Positions 26,202-34,373 of a stretch of 53,965 nt of DNA are shown piece after piece. The notes beneath the pieces are model-generated. The model did not search any database. It was not told the DNA's origin and worked only from the letters and a program-made list of their open reading frames with translations. This DNA comes from DATKXO01 sp035528995 (lineage in GTDB: Bacteria > Planctomycetota > Phycisphaerae > UBA1845). Numbering within the stretch: the stretch's first letter is position 1; the number at the start of each line of letters is the position of its first letter. A program made the position numbers and the translations under genes. The stretch spans positions 1-53,965 of the forward strand of contig DATKXO010000200.1 of NCBI GenBank assembly GCA_035528995.1, in the 5' to 3' direction.

Positions 26202-27482
26202 CTACGTCAGGATGCCGGCAATGCAGCCGGTCATCCAGCAGGCCATCGCACCGCCAAACATGGCCCGCAGACCGAGACGGGCCAGATCGGCCCGCCGCTC
26301 CGGGGCCATGCCGCCGATGCCCGCGATCTGAATGGCGATCGAACTCAGGTTGGCGAAGCCGCACAGGGAGTAGGTCGCCAGCCGAATCGTTCGCTCGTTG
26401 ACGGCGCCCTCGCGAGCCAGGTCCGACAGGGACAGGTAGGCCACGAATTCGTTTGTCGCCATGGCCTTGCCCAGCAGCCCGCCGAAGAGCTGGCAGTCGC
26501 CCCGGTCCACGCCGATGATGTAGGCCACCGGTGCGAAGACCAGCCCCAGAAGTCCGCCCAGATCGAGCTGTTCCAGCCCCATCCATGCAACCAGCGGCTG
26601 GATCGGCCCCAGGCCTCCAACGTACAACAGCAGCCGGTCGATAATGGCGATTACCGCGATGAACGCGATCAGCATGGCCGCGACGTTGAGGGCCAGCTTG
26701 AGACCGTCCGAGGCCCCGACCGCCGCCGCGTGCACCACGTTGCGCGTCTTGCGTTCGACTTGAAGCCGTACGCTCCCGATCGTCTCGGGGACCTGGGTCT
26801 CGGGAACCATGATCTTGGCCACCACGAACGACGCCGGCGCGGACATCAACATGGCCGTCAGGAAGTGCCGGGCGACCTCGACCTGCTTGGCCGGATCGTC
26901 GCCGCCCAGGATAGCCACGTAGCTGGCCAGCACGCCCCCGGCGATGGTGGCGAAGCCGCCGACCATCAGGGCCATCAGCTCCGATTCCGTCATCCTGGGG
27001 ATGTAGGGGCGAACCAGTAGCGGCGCCTCGGTCTGCCCCAGAAATACGTTGCCCGCCGCGGACAGGCTCTCCGCCCCGCTGACCCCCATCAGCTTCTGCA
27101 TGACGCGGGCCACGATCCCGACCACGAACTGAAGCACGCCCAGGTGATAGCCCAGTGCAGACAGGGACGAGAACACAATGATCGACGGCAAAACCTTGGC
27201 CGCGAACACCACGCCCCAGCTGTCCTGCCGAATGTCCACCAGGTTGCCCAGAACGAACCTGGCGCCCTCATTCGTGCAGTCCAGAATCACCGTGACCACG
27301 GTGGCGATGCCGTTGAAGACGTCGCGCCCTACGTCAGTCTGGAGAACGAGCACGGCCAGAACCCATTGCAGGGCCATGCCCCCCAGCACCGTCCGCAGCG
27401 GGAACCGCCGGCGGTTCGTCGAGAGCACCCAGGCCAGGGCCAGCAACAGGGCGATACCCGCAATACCGCGGAGAGCCGTCAT
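26202..27482 (-). CDS. Concentrative nucleoside transporter, NupC family
   Basis: A 426-residue CNT-family symporter that imports nucleosides with H+ or Na+. Signatures are the GNVFLGQTEAPLLVRPYI segment, SPSIIVFSSLSALGYHLG-like helix 4 (here LPSIIVFSSLSALGYHLG), and TNEFVAYLSLSDLA near the C-terminus, with SLCGFANLSSIAIQIAGIGGMAP. About nine or ten hydrophobic helices are seen. The start follows the thymidine kinase stop by a single base (TGATATG), so the two genes are translationally coupled. Together they import and phosphorylate thymidine or related nucleosides. The assignment is firm; nucleoside preference is not visible. Confidence 0.93.
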   Translation of the reverse strand: MTALRGIAGIALLLALAWVLSTNRRRFPLRTVLGGMALQWVLAVLVLQTDVGRDVFNGIATVVTVILDCTNEGARFVLGNLVDIRQDSWGVVFAAKVLPSIIVFSSLSALGYHLGVLQFVVGIVARVMQKLMGVSGAESLSAAGNVFLGQTEAPLLVRPYIPRMTESELMALMVGGFATIAGGVLASYVAILGGDDPAKQVEVARHFLTAMLMSAPASFVVAKIMVPETQVPETIGSVRLQVERKTRNVVHAAAVGASDGLKLALNVAAMLIAFIAVIAIIDRLLLYVGGLGPIQPLVAWMGLEQLDLGGLLGLVFAPVAYIIGVDRGDCQLFGGLLGKAMATNEFVAYLSLSDLAREGAVNERTIRLATYSLCGFANLSSIAIQIAGIGGMAPERRADLARLGLRAMFGGAMACWMTGCIAGILT

Positions 27483-27483
27483 A

Positions 27484-28065
27484 TCAATCCTGCTCGGGTG
27501 GGGGGCTTGCCAGCGGCTCGAAGCATCGCTGGCACCGGGGTTGGTACAGGTCCGCGCCGCCGACCATGGTCTGTGTCCCCACCGGCACCATGCGTTGAGA
27601 GTACCGCGCCTGGCCGCCGCAGACCCTGCACGGCGCGTACATGTGCAGCACCTCGTCGGCCATCTCCGCCAGTTGGGCCATCGGCACGAAGGGTCGGCCC
27701 CAGGCGTCGTATTCCAGGCCGACGACGAGCACGCGCCTGGCCGAGTCGGTCAGCCCGCGCACCACCTCGATCAGCGGGCGCCCGAAGAAGTGCCCTTCGT
27801 CGATGCCGATGGTGTCCAGTTCCCCGCTGCGCTCGACGATCTCGTCCGCACCCGCCACACGGGCGGCCGGAAAGCGGTCCTGCGTGTGTGTGATCAGGTG
27901 CTCGGGATCGTAGCGGTCGTCCATCCGGTGTTTGAACGCTCCGACGTGCCTGCCTTCGGTCTGAGCGTTGCGCAGACGGGCGATCAGACGCTCCGTCTTG
28001 CCGCTGAACATGGAGCCGGCGATGACCTCGATGCGTCCCTTCGCCTCTGCCGTCGCGTCCGACAT
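27484..28065 (-). CDS. tdk: Thymidine kinase, type II
   Basis: A 193-residue type II thymidine kinase that makes dTMP from thymidine and ATP. The P-loop is GSMFSGKTERLI, the Walker-B/catalytic segment is IGIDEGHFF, and the substrate lasso region contains a zinc site formed by CRVC and CQRC. ATG 28065 is chosen; the longer frame lacks family similarity upstream. The length is typical. The gene is directly followed by the nucleoside transporter with one base between stop and start, making a two-gene nucleoside-salvage operon. The roughly 390 bases upstream contain no gene. Confidence 0.95.
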   Translation of the reverse strand: MSDATAEAKGRIEVIAGSMFSGKTERLIARLRNAQTEGRHVGAFKHRMDDRYDPEHLITHTQDRFPAARVAGADEIVERSGELDTIGIDEGHFFGRPLIEVVRGLTDSARRVLVVGLEYDAWGRPFVPMAQLAEMADEVLHMYAPCRVCGGQARYSQRMVPVGTQTMVGGADLYQPRCQRCFEPLASPPPEQD

Positions 28066-28466
28066 TCGCTCGATCTGCCTGCTGGTCCAATGCCGGCCGT
28101 CAACGCGCCCAGGCGGCACGGCATCGGCAAGGTACGCGGCAGGGCAATCGGCCGCAAGCCGTCGTCAATCAGCGGAACAACCGGCCGGCACCACCACCGC
28201 GCCGGACGCCCGGGTCCGAGAAACCGGCCTTCGCGGGCTGCCCGGCCCCCTCCCGAGGCTGGTCGCAGGCCGGCGGAGCCGTCGAAACGCGTGCTTTATT
28301 CGATCCAGCCGGTCATGAGTCGCAAAGTCGCAGCCCGGCAGCGCCGATACATCCACGGACGGGCTCGCGCGAAGGGCGTCGCCGGGCCCATAACTCTGGT
28401 GCGGGGCGTCCGCCAAGGACCTATAATGTCGAGGCCGCCACGCCCGCCGAGGTGACACAGCCCATC
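28066..28466. other. Divergent intergenic region with a consensus -10
   Basis: About 400 bases between tdk and the HTH-receiver gene. A perfect TATAAT lies at 28422-28427 on the plus strand, about 40 bases before the regulator start; a matching -35 is not obvious. I see no gene or strong repeat in the remainder. Confidence 0.45.
28422..28427 (+). promoter_or_regulatory. TATAAT -10 element
   Basis: This is a consensus -10 hexamer in GC-rich DNA upstream of the HTH-receiver gene. The -35 position (28399-28404) does not match consensus, so an activator or extended sequence may be needed. Confidence 0.45.
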
Positions 28467-29045
28467 ATGGACCGACGCCGAGAAGTCCTCACCACGGGCC
28501 AAGTGGCCAGGATCTGCAACGTCGCGCCACGCACGGTCTCCAAATGGTTCGACAGCGGGCAGCTCCGCGGCTACCGCATCCCGGGCAGCAAGGATCGACG
28601 CATACCGGTCGCCTACCTCATCCGTTTCATGCGGGCCCACAGTATGCCCCTCAATGGGCTCGACGAGGGCCAGACCCACGTCCTGGTCGTGGACGGCGAT
28701 ACGGATCTGCTCAGCGTCCTGAGGGAATCCCTGGAGGCCGACGGGGCTTACAGCGTCTCCGCTGCGACGTCGGCCTTCGAGGCCGGAGTCATCGCCGGCC
28801 AGCACCTGCCGGAGATCATGGTAGTGGACGTGACCCTGCCCGACCTGATCCCGCGGCAGTTGGTCCACGCCCTGCGCGCTAACGAGGACCTGCGGGGCGT
28901 CAGGCTGATCGGCACCAGCGGGGGCATCACCGAGGGCCAGGGGCAGGCCTTGATGCAGGACGGGTTCGATAACTACCTGCGCAAGCCGTTCGAGATCCGC
29001 CAGTTGATCCAGGCCATCGAAGAGTTGGTGGCAGTCGTTTCCTGA
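28467..29045 (+). CDS. HTH and receiver domain regulator
   Basis: A 192-residue protein with an N-terminal excisionase/MerR-like helix-turn-helix (LTTGQVARICNVAPRTVSKWFDSGQLRGYRIPGSKDRRIP) and a C-terminal CheY-like receiver. The receiver has the acidic pocket VLVVDGDTD, the phospho-acceptor Asp in IMVVDVTLPDL, and Lys in YLRKPFE. The order (DNA-binding first, receiver last) is the reverse of most response regulators. ATG 28467 is chosen; GTG 28452 is a possible alternative start. No kinase gene is adjacent; the hybrid kinase at 13.9 kb is distant. It probably controls transcription in response to phosphorylation (inference). Confidence 0.85.
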   Translation: MDRRREVLTTGQVARICNVAPRTVSKWFDSGQLRGYRIPGSKDRRIPVAYLIRFMRAHSMPLNGLDEGQTHVLVVDGDTDLLSVLRESLEADGAYSVSAATSAFEAGVIAGQHLPEIMVVDVTLPDLIPRQLVHALRANEDLRGVRLIGTSGGITEGQGQALMQDGFDNYLRKPFEIRQLIQAIEELVAVVS

Positions 29046-29094
29046 TTTGCTTCCCGGAATGAATGTCAGCCGCTGCGGTATGTGCCCGGGCGCT

Positions 29095-29211
29095 TCATGC
29101 TGCGACCGACCGCCGGCCGATCCGCGATCTCGCCCAGTCCAACAGGTCGGTCAACACGACCACGCCCACGAACCCCAGCATGGCAAGCCCCACCCACTGC
29201 AACGTGTTCAT
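29095..29211 (-). CDS. Possible 38-residue single-pass membrane protein
   Basis: This short frame starts MNTLQWVGLAMLGFVGVVVL and ends in a basic tail (ARSRIGRRS), with one clear hydrophobic helix and positively charged C-terminus. That is the organisation of many bacterial small membrane proteins. A purine-rich GGGGGAA lies about 9 bases upstream. It is encoded opposite to its neighbours, in the gap between the regulator and cysteine desulfurase genes. Coding is supported only by the hydrophobic pattern, so confidence is modest. Confidence 0.4.
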   Translation of the reverse strand: MNTLQWVGLAMLGFVGVVVLTDLLDWARSRIGRRSVAA

Positions 29212-29406
29212 CGACCGGTTCCCCCACGAGTTGCCGGGTCGCGCCGGGCTCCTGAGGCCCACCTGAAGTAGCCCGCGGCCGGCCGTGCAACCCAATCGAC
29301 CAGAAACGCGATGTGCCGTTCCGTTCGTACTATACGATACACGTCGCCGGCACGCCGGATGCACGCGGCCCGGCCCGCCGCCCGACTCCGACGGCGGGCC
29401 GATAAT

Positions 29407-29435
29407 TTGAAGCGGCCTCAGCCCCCATCTACAAT
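29407..29435 (+). promoter_or_regulatory. Sigma-70-type promoter for the cysteine desulfurase, leaderless
   Basis: TTGAAG (29407-29412) and TACAAT (29430-29435) are spaced by exactly 17 bases. The expected transcript start, about 7 bases beyond, coincides with the ATG at 29442, so the mRNA may be leaderless. No Shine-Dalgarno sequence precedes the ATG. Confidence 0.55.
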
Positions 29436-29441
29436 ACGGCG

Positions 29442-30593
29442 ATGCCCGGGCCGATCTACTTCGACAACAACGCCACGACCCGCCCCCTCGACGAGGTGGT
29501 CGAGGCCATGCTCCCCTTTCTACGCGACCGGTACGCCAATCCCTCCAGCGTGCATCAGTTCGGACAGGCCGTCCGCCACAAGGTCGAGTGCGCCCGCGAG
29601 CAGGTGGCGGGTCTGATCGGCGCCTCGCCCAAGGAGATCGTCTTTACCGCGGGCGGCACCGAAAGCATCAACCTGGCCATCCGCGGCACCCTCGCCGCGA
29701 CCCCGGCCGGAACGCGTCTGGTCACCTCGGCCGTCGAGCACAGCGCCGTGCGCCGGCTCGGCGAGCAGTTGGCCCGCGAGGGAGTGGTCGTCGATGTTGT
29801 TGGCGTGGACGGCGAGGGCCGGCTGAATCTCGACGAGTTGGCCGACAAGCTGACCGACGACACCGCGCTGCTCTCGGTCATGTACGCCAACAACGAGACC
29901 GGCGTGATGTTCGACGTCGAGCCCATCGCCGCCCTGGCGACCGAGCGCGGCGTGCCGGTCCATCTCGACGCCGTCCAGGCCGTCGGCAAGGTGCCCATCG
30001 ACCTGTCGAAGCTGCCCGTGCAATTGCTGAGCCTCTCCGGCCACAAGTTCCACGGGCCCAAAGGGGCGGGTGCCCTGTTCGTTCGTCGGCGGACCCGGAT
30101 TCGCCCGTTGATCATCGGCGGGCGGCAGGAGCGCGACCTTCGCGGCGGCACGGAGAACGTACCCGCGATCATCGGTCTGGGCGCCGCGGCCCAGGCGGCG
30201 ACACAAACGCTGGGCGAAACCGCCGATTACGTCGGCCGGCTGCGCGATCGCCTCGAACGCGGCACCTGCGACTCGGTGCCCACCGCCGGCGTCAACGGCC
30301 GGGGCGCCCCGCGCATCTACAACACGACGAACGTCGGCTTCCGCGACATCGAGGCCGAGGCCATCCTGCTGCTGCTCAGCGAGAGCGGCGTCTGTGCGTC
30401 GGCCGGGTCGGCCTGCAGCAGCGGGTCCCTCGAGCCGTCGCACGTGCTCCAGGCCATGAAGGTCGATCCTCGCCTCGCCCACGGCGCGGTGCGCTTCAGC
30501 CTGTCGCGATTCAACACCGAGGCCGAAGTGGACCGCGTCGTCGAGATGATGCCGGCCCTGCTCGACCGCCTGACCGTCCTGCACACCCGCTGA
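29442..30593 (+). CDS. Cysteine desulfurase (NifS/IscS family)
   Basis: A 383-residue PLP enzyme that takes sulfur from cysteine for Fe-S cluster or thio-cofactor assembly. The N-terminus (IYFDNNATTRPL) is typical. The PLP lysine is in SLSGHKFHGPKGAGAL, the PLP-stacking His is in SAVEHSAV, and the persulfide Cys lies in the long mobile loop CASAGSACSSGSLEPSHVL, which places it with NifS/IscS and not SufS. No scaffold gene (iscU, sufU) is adjacent. The ATG coincides with the predicted transcript start of a TTGAAG/TACAAT promoter. It is convergent with the formyltransferase gene. Confidence 0.93.
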   Translation: MPGPIYFDNNATTRPLDEVVEAMLPFLRDRYANPSSVHQFGQAVRHKVECAREQVAGLIGASPKEIVFTAGGTESINLAIRGTLAATPAGTRLVTSAVEHSAVRRLGEQLAREGVVVDVVGVDGEGRLNLDELADKLTDDTALLSVMYANNETGVMFDVEPIAALATERGVPVHLDAVQAVGKVPIDLSKLPVQLLSLSGHKFHGPKGAGALFVRRRTRIRPLIIGGRQERDLRGGTENVPAIIGLGAAAQAATQTLGETADYVGRLRDRLERGTCDSVPTAGVNGRGAPRIYNTTNVGFRDIEAEAILLLLSESGVCASAGSACSSGSLEPSHVLQAMKVDPRLAHGAVRFSLSRFNTEAEVDRVVEMMPALLDRLTVLHTR

Positions 30594-30662
30594 CGGACTC
30601 CTCCATCGCCAACAACAGTGCGGGCCCGGGCGTGATTTCCGGCGCTTCTTCCGGAGGGGTTG

Positions 30663-31472
30663 CTACGCAATCACCCGCATCGCGTTCTCGACCAGGTGCT
30701 TGCGGGCCGCGTACTTGGGAAACAGGCCGTCCTCGATCATCTCGTACAGCCGGACCACCTGCGACGGGTGATAGTCCTTCCGAAGATACAGCCTGGCGTT
30801 CTCGACCGGCCATTGAGAGACGGCTTCGAGCCGACCATCGGCCAGTTCGCCGATCGCCTGGATCAGCTTCTCGATACCGGCCAGAATCGCCTTGCAGCCG
30901 ACCGTGTGCGGCATGTCGTCGGCCGTGATCTCGGGGCGGGCGTGATGGACGATGGGTCCGCTGTCGATGCCCGCGTCGATCAGATGGATCGTCGCCCCGA
31001 CGTACTCCGGCTCATCGTTCAGCAGTGGGTAGAAGTTGGTCGCGGTCCCGCGGTAATAGGGTGACAGGCCCAGGTGCAGATTGACCATTCGCCCGGTGTA
31101 GGCGTCCAGCAGCGGTGATTTGATCATCCCCGTCCCGTAGATCACCACGGCTTCGACGCCGTGCCGCTGCACGAACGCCAGCGTGTCGCCCGTGTTGAGC
31201 GTTCGCGGATCGACGGTGCAAACGCCGCATTCCCGCGAATCGGCCACCGGGTCCGCATTGTGGCCGAAGTGAATCTCCTCCTGGCGGCGCCGCTCCTCGA
31301 AATGATGTTTGACCGCGGCCGCAGTACGCGCGTCGATGGTCTCGGCCGCCGTGTCGGCCGGCACATAGCCCGTGTCCTGGTAGCAGACGGCCGTCACCTC
31401 GCAACGGGCCCGCAGAGCGTTCACCACGTGCCGGTGACGAACGTCGTTGCTGGTGAGAATCCCGATCCGCAT
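30663..31472 (-). CDS. Formyltransferase-family protein (Fmt-like N-terminal domain)
   Basis: A 269-residue protein with the formyltransferase fold seen in methionyl-tRNA formyltransferase and sugar N-formyltransferases. The catalytic triad is intact: Asn and His in MVNLHLGLSPYYRG and Asp in IHLIDAGIDSG. The N-terminus is RIGILTSNDVRHRHVV. The sequence between about 45 and 90 (HHFEERRRQEEIHFG) is a variable charged helix. It lacks the Fmt C-terminal tRNA-binding domain, so it is more likely a formyltransferase acting on a sugar nucleotide or other amine. ATG 31472 follows GGAG. It sits upstream of no obvious pathway partner. Confidence 0.8.
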   Translation of the reverse strand: MRIGILTSNDVRHRHVVNALRARCEVTAVCYQDTGYVPADTAAETIDARTAAAVKHHFEERRRQEEIHFGHNADPVADSRECGVCTVDPRTLNTGDTLAFVQRHGVEAVVIYGTGMIKSPLLDAYTGRMVNLHLGLSPYYRGTATNFYPLLNDEPEYVGATIHLIDAGIDSGPIVHHARPEITADDMPHTVGCKAILAGIEKLIQAIGELADGRLEAVSQWPVENARLYLRKDYHPSQVVRLYEMIEDGLFPKYAARKHLVENAMRVIA

Positions 31473-31541
31473 ACCACACACTCCACGATTCGGTCGGATT
31501 CTAACGGCGATGGACGGGGATGACAGGGGCGGCCCGCAGAG

Positions 31542-32498
31542 TCACGCGATCTGCGCCGCATACTCGGCCAGTTCGGCCTCGAAGTCGCGGAGCCTGATGC
31601 CGAACGCCGACTCCACCACGGTGTGATCGCAGACGCTGTCCTCCTGCGACATCTGAACCTGCGACCGGTTGAACTTGAACCGCTCCGCCACCAGCGGCGT
31701 CCTCATGACGGTGGCCGCCAGAAGCTCCGCCAGCCACACCGGCTGACCCACACACGGTTTCCACCGCCGGGCACCCGGTATGAGGCGCTTGCCGACGGCA
31801 TACAGCTCCCTCCAGGTGTACGATCTGGGGCCGCCCAGCTCGTACGCCTTACCGATCGTCTCCGGCCGGTGCAGGGCCTCCACAAAACAGCGGGCCACGT
31901 CGCGCACCGACACCGGCTGGACGCGGTGCTTGCCCGATCCGAAGTACGGCATCACCGGCGGGACCAGTCCGCATGCCAGCGTCTTGAGCAGTTGCATGAA
32001 CTCGCCGTCCGGCCCGTGGATAACGCTCGGCCGAAGGATGGTCTCCTCGATTTCGCGGATGTGCAGGTAGCGCTCCGCCGCCCATTTGCTGCGGTGGTAC
32101 TTGGACACCGCTCCGGACCGCGCGCCCAGCGCCGACATGTGCACGAACCGCCGCACGTCCGCACCGACCGCCGCCCGGATGAGCGCCTTGGTCCCCTGCC
32201 GGTGGATGCGGTCGAACGTCTGCCAGCGCCCGACCTCGCGGATGATGCCCACCAGATGGATGATCGCATCGACGTCGGCCACGGCCTGCTGGATCACGGA
32301 GTCGTCGAACAGCGTGCCCCGCACCGAGGTGACGCGCCCGCAAATATCCTGGCCGAACAACTGCCGGAACTTCTCATCCGACCGGATCAGACACACCACC
32401 TCGTGTCCGCGATCCAACAGCTCGCGCAGCACGTACCGCCCGACGAAACCCGTCGTGCCGGTGAGAAAGACGCGCTTTGGCCTGGCCGTACCTGGCAT
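31542..32498 (-). CDS. Atypical SDR, NAD(P)-dependent epimerase-like protein
   Basis: A 318-residue atypical short-chain dehydrogenase. The cofactor motif TGTTGFVGRYVLRELLDRGHEV is of the extended/atypical TGxxGxxG type. The catalytic pair is present as Tyr and Lys in KYHRSKWAAERYL. The arrangement resembles the NDUFA9-like/NmrA-related branch (RVTSVRGTLFDDSVIQQAV, IHLVGIIREVG), whose bacterial members bind NAD(P) and often act in quinone or sugar metabolism. The C-terminal 60 residues are less conserved. It lies 69 bases from the formyltransferase on the same strand and is divergent from fabI. Reaction unknown. Confidence 0.82.
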   Translation of the reverse strand: MPGTARPKRVFLTGTTGFVGRYVLRELLDRGHEVVCLIRSDEKFRQLFGQDICGRVTSVRGTLFDDSVIQQAVADVDAIIHLVGIIREVGRWQTFDRIHRQGTKALIRAAVGADVRRFVHMSALGARSGAVSKYHRSKWAAERYLHIREIEETILRPSVIHGPDGEFMQLLKTLACGLVPPVMPYFGSGKHRVQPVSVRDVARCFVEALHRPETIGKAYELGGPRSYTWRELYAVGKRLIPGARRWKPCVGQPVWLAELLAATVMRTPLVAERFKFNRSQVQMSQEDSVCDHTVVESAFGIRLRDFEAELAEYAAQIA

Positions 32499-32704
32499 CT
32501 CGCTCGCCCAAAACCCGGATGGCGTGATCCTGATGGTACCGCCACCCGCGCGTGCGGTAAACCTCCAACGTCACCGCACCGAATCCCACAATCGGTCTCA
32601 GCCCGCGCAACGGTGACCACAGCTTGCCATTTGCCCGCCCGCCGACAACAATACCGCCTCAGGATCGCGATGGTTCGAGGGCCCGGGAACCTACAGGCAT
32701 CAAT

Positions 32705-33484
32705 ATGGGTATGCTCGACGGACGCAAGGGGCTGGTATTCGGCGTGGCCAACGACCGCAGCATCGCCTGGCACATCGCCCAGGCCCTGATGGCCGAGGGT
32801 GCCACCTGCGGCTTCGTCCATCTGCCCGGCGGCAAGAACCTGCACCGCGTCAACAAGGCCCTCGAATCCGGCGGAGTGACCGACGCCTGGCTCCATGCCT
32901 GCGATGCCTCGAAGGACGAGGACCTCGACGCCACCTTCGCCGCCGCCAGGGACCACTTCGACTCGATCGACTTCCTCATCCACTCCATCGCCTACGCCGA
33001 CCGGCAGTACCTCCGCCCCGGCAAGTTCGTCGACACGCCGCGCGACGTGTTCGCCCAGGCGCTGGACATCTCCGCCTACACGCTCATCGCCATGGCCCGC
33101 CGCGCCAAGGAGATGATGCCGCGCGGCGGATCGATCGTGGGCATGAGCTACTACGGCAGTCAAAAGGTCGTCCCCGGCTACAACGTCATGGGCGTGGCCA
33201 AGGCCGCCCTCGAGGCCAACACCCGCTACCTGGCCGCCGAGCTCGGCCGACACGGCATCCGCGTCAACACCATCAGCGCCGGGCCGATCCGCACGCTCTC
33301 TTCCATGGCCGTCGGCGGCGTGGACGACATGTTCGATTGGGTCGAGCGAAAGGCCCCGCTCCAGCGCAACGTCGACGCCACCGAAGTCGGCCGCACCGCC
33401 CTCTACCTGGTCAGCGACCTCTCCAGCGGCGTCACCGGCGAGAACATCTACGTCGACTCCGGCTACAACGTAATCGGCTTCTAA
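32705..33484 (+). CDS. fabI: Enoyl-[acyl-carrier-protein] reductase FabI
   Basis: A 259-residue FabI catalysing the last reduction in fatty-acid elongation with NAD(P)H. The cofactor region is GLVFGVANDRSIAWHIAQAL. The catalytic Tyr-x6-Lys is in SQKVVPGYNVMGVAKAALE. The IRTLSSMAVGG substrate loop and C-terminal TGENIYVDSGYNVIG are typical. ATG 32705 (MGMLDGRKGLVFG) is the natural start, and the longer open frame is not family-like. It is followed by a repeat-rich gap and then the sigma factor gene. This protein is the target of triclosan and related inhibitors in other bacteria. Confidence 0.95.
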   Translation: MGMLDGRKGLVFGVANDRSIAWHIAQALMAEGATCGFVHLPGGKNLHRVNKALESGGVTDAWLHACDASKDEDLDATFAAARDHFDSIDFLIHSIAYADRQYLRPGKFVDTPRDVFAQALDISAYTLIAMARRAKEMMPRGGSIVGMSYYGSQKVVPGYNVMGVAKAALEANTRYLAAELGRHGIRVNTISAGPIRTLSSMAVGGVDDMFDWVERKAPLQRNVDATEVGRTALYLVSDLSSGVTGENIYVDSGYNVIGF

Positions 33485-33510
33485 CCCCGCCTCCGACCGC
33501 TTAACGAGCC

Positions 33511-33526
33511 GCGAACTTCAGTTCGC
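33511..33526. repeat. GCGAACTTCAGTTCGC palindrome, copy A
   Basis: One of five copies of a 16-base hairpin element, here within GAGCCGCGAACTTCAGTTCGCGCGG and followed by CCTGTGCTGGCGTTTCCCGAGCC. Downstream in the same gap are a second hairpin (TCCCGAC-GGC-GTCGGGA, 33568-33584), a half copy (GAGTTCGCGCGGCCTGTACCACCG) and the string TCAGTACCGCGACCGTGAGGGAGCGG at 33629-33654, related to sequence at 42548. Confidence 0.7.
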
Positions 33527-33567
33527 GCGGCCTGTGCTGGCGTTTCCCGAGCCCCGAGCGGAACCCG

Positions 33568-33584
33568 TCCCGACGGCGTCGGGA
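33568..33584. repeat. TCCCGAC hairpin
   Basis: Seven-base perfect stem TCCCGAC/GTCGGGA with loop GGC, in the repeat-rich gap between fabI and the sigma factor gene. A related hairpin (TCCCGA-TTC-TCGGGA) occurs near 42560 before the same TCAGTACCG-GGGAGCGG strings. Confidence 0.55.
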
Positions 33585-33744
33585 GTTCGCGCGGCCTGTA
33601 CCACCGTTTCCCGAGCCCCGACACACTGTCAGTACCGCGACCGTGAGGGAGCGGCCCTCGTTCTCTACGCAGAATAGCGATTTTTCCCGTAACCATCCCC
33701 CCGTGGTACCCTCTAAAAGACGTAGAAAGAGCAGGAGACCCCGA

Positions 33745-34326
33745 ATGGGTGACACGGACTCCGAACTGCTCGGTCGTTGTGCCGCGGGCGAAGCGGCCGC
33801 TCTCGAAACGCTGTACCGCCGCTACGTCGATCGTGTCTGGCGGTTCGGCTGGCTCCGGACCCACAGCCGCGAGGCTGCCGCCGACATCGTTCAGGAGACG
33901 GTCCTCCGCGTCGCCCGGTCGGCCGGCGATTTCCAGGGCCGCAGCTCGTTCGCCACGTGGCTCTTCGCCCTGACGCGCTCGGCGGCAGTAGACCATGCCC
34001 GCCGGGAAGGGCGCCATCGTGCAATCGGCCAGCGGCCGGGCGTCCTGCGCCTGGTCCCGAGTGCGGACGACGCGACCGATCGGATCGACGACCGGCAGCG
34101 CGACGCCGTCCGCCGGGCCGTGGCCGACCTGCCCTGTGCCCAACGTGACGCCGTCGTCCTGTGCGAGCTGTTGGGCTGGAAGGTCCGTGAGGCCGCCGAC
34201 GTACTCGGCTGGGGCGAGTCGCGCGTCAAGGTGACGCTCTTCCGCGCCCGCCGCCGCCTGCGAGACGTGCTGAAGGGCTACCTCGCGAAGCAGTCGGACA
34301 CCGGCCGCGTCGGGGCATCAAGGTAG
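33745..34326 (+). CDS. ECF-type RNA polymerase sigma factor
   Basis: A 193-residue ECF sigma factor with only regions 2 and 4. Region 2 spans about 5-85 (DSELLGRCAAGEAAALETLYRRY ... AADIVQETVLRVAR) with the -10-recognising RSSFATWLFALTRSAAVDHAR. Region 4 spans about 115-185 (LPCAQRDAVVLCELLGWKVREAADVLGWGESRVKVTLFRARRRLRDVL). GGAG lies 7 bases before the ATG. Forty-seven bases later begins the large zinc-finger membrane protein, its probable anti-sigma factor. A possible promoter with AACC and CTCTAA-like elements lies at 33690-33720, and could be autoregulatory. Confidence 0.9.
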   Translation: MGDTDSELLGRCAAGEAAALETLYRRYVDRVWRFGWLRTHSREAAADIVQETVLRVARSAGDFQGRSSFATWLFALTRSAAVDHARREGRHRAIGQRPGVLRLVPSADDATDRIDDRQRDAVRRAVADLPCAQRDAVVLCELLGWKVREAADVLGWGESRVKVTLFRARRRLRDVLKGYLAKQSDTGRVGASR

Positions 34327-34337
34327 AACGTTAGTGT

Positions 34338-34358
34338 GGACCGGTTTTCAACCGGTCC
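34338..34358. repeat. GGACCGGTT hairpin repeat
   Basis: A perfect 9-bp stem GGACCGGTT/AACCGGTCC with loop TTC, between the sigma factor and anti-sigma genes. A sister copy at 37128-37148 (GCACCGGTT-TGC-AACCGGTGC) has the second base pair changed from G-C to C-G, so both arms changed together. Both are preceded by AGTGTGG. Confidence 0.6.
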
Positions 34359-34373
34359 CGAAGGGTCGGTACC

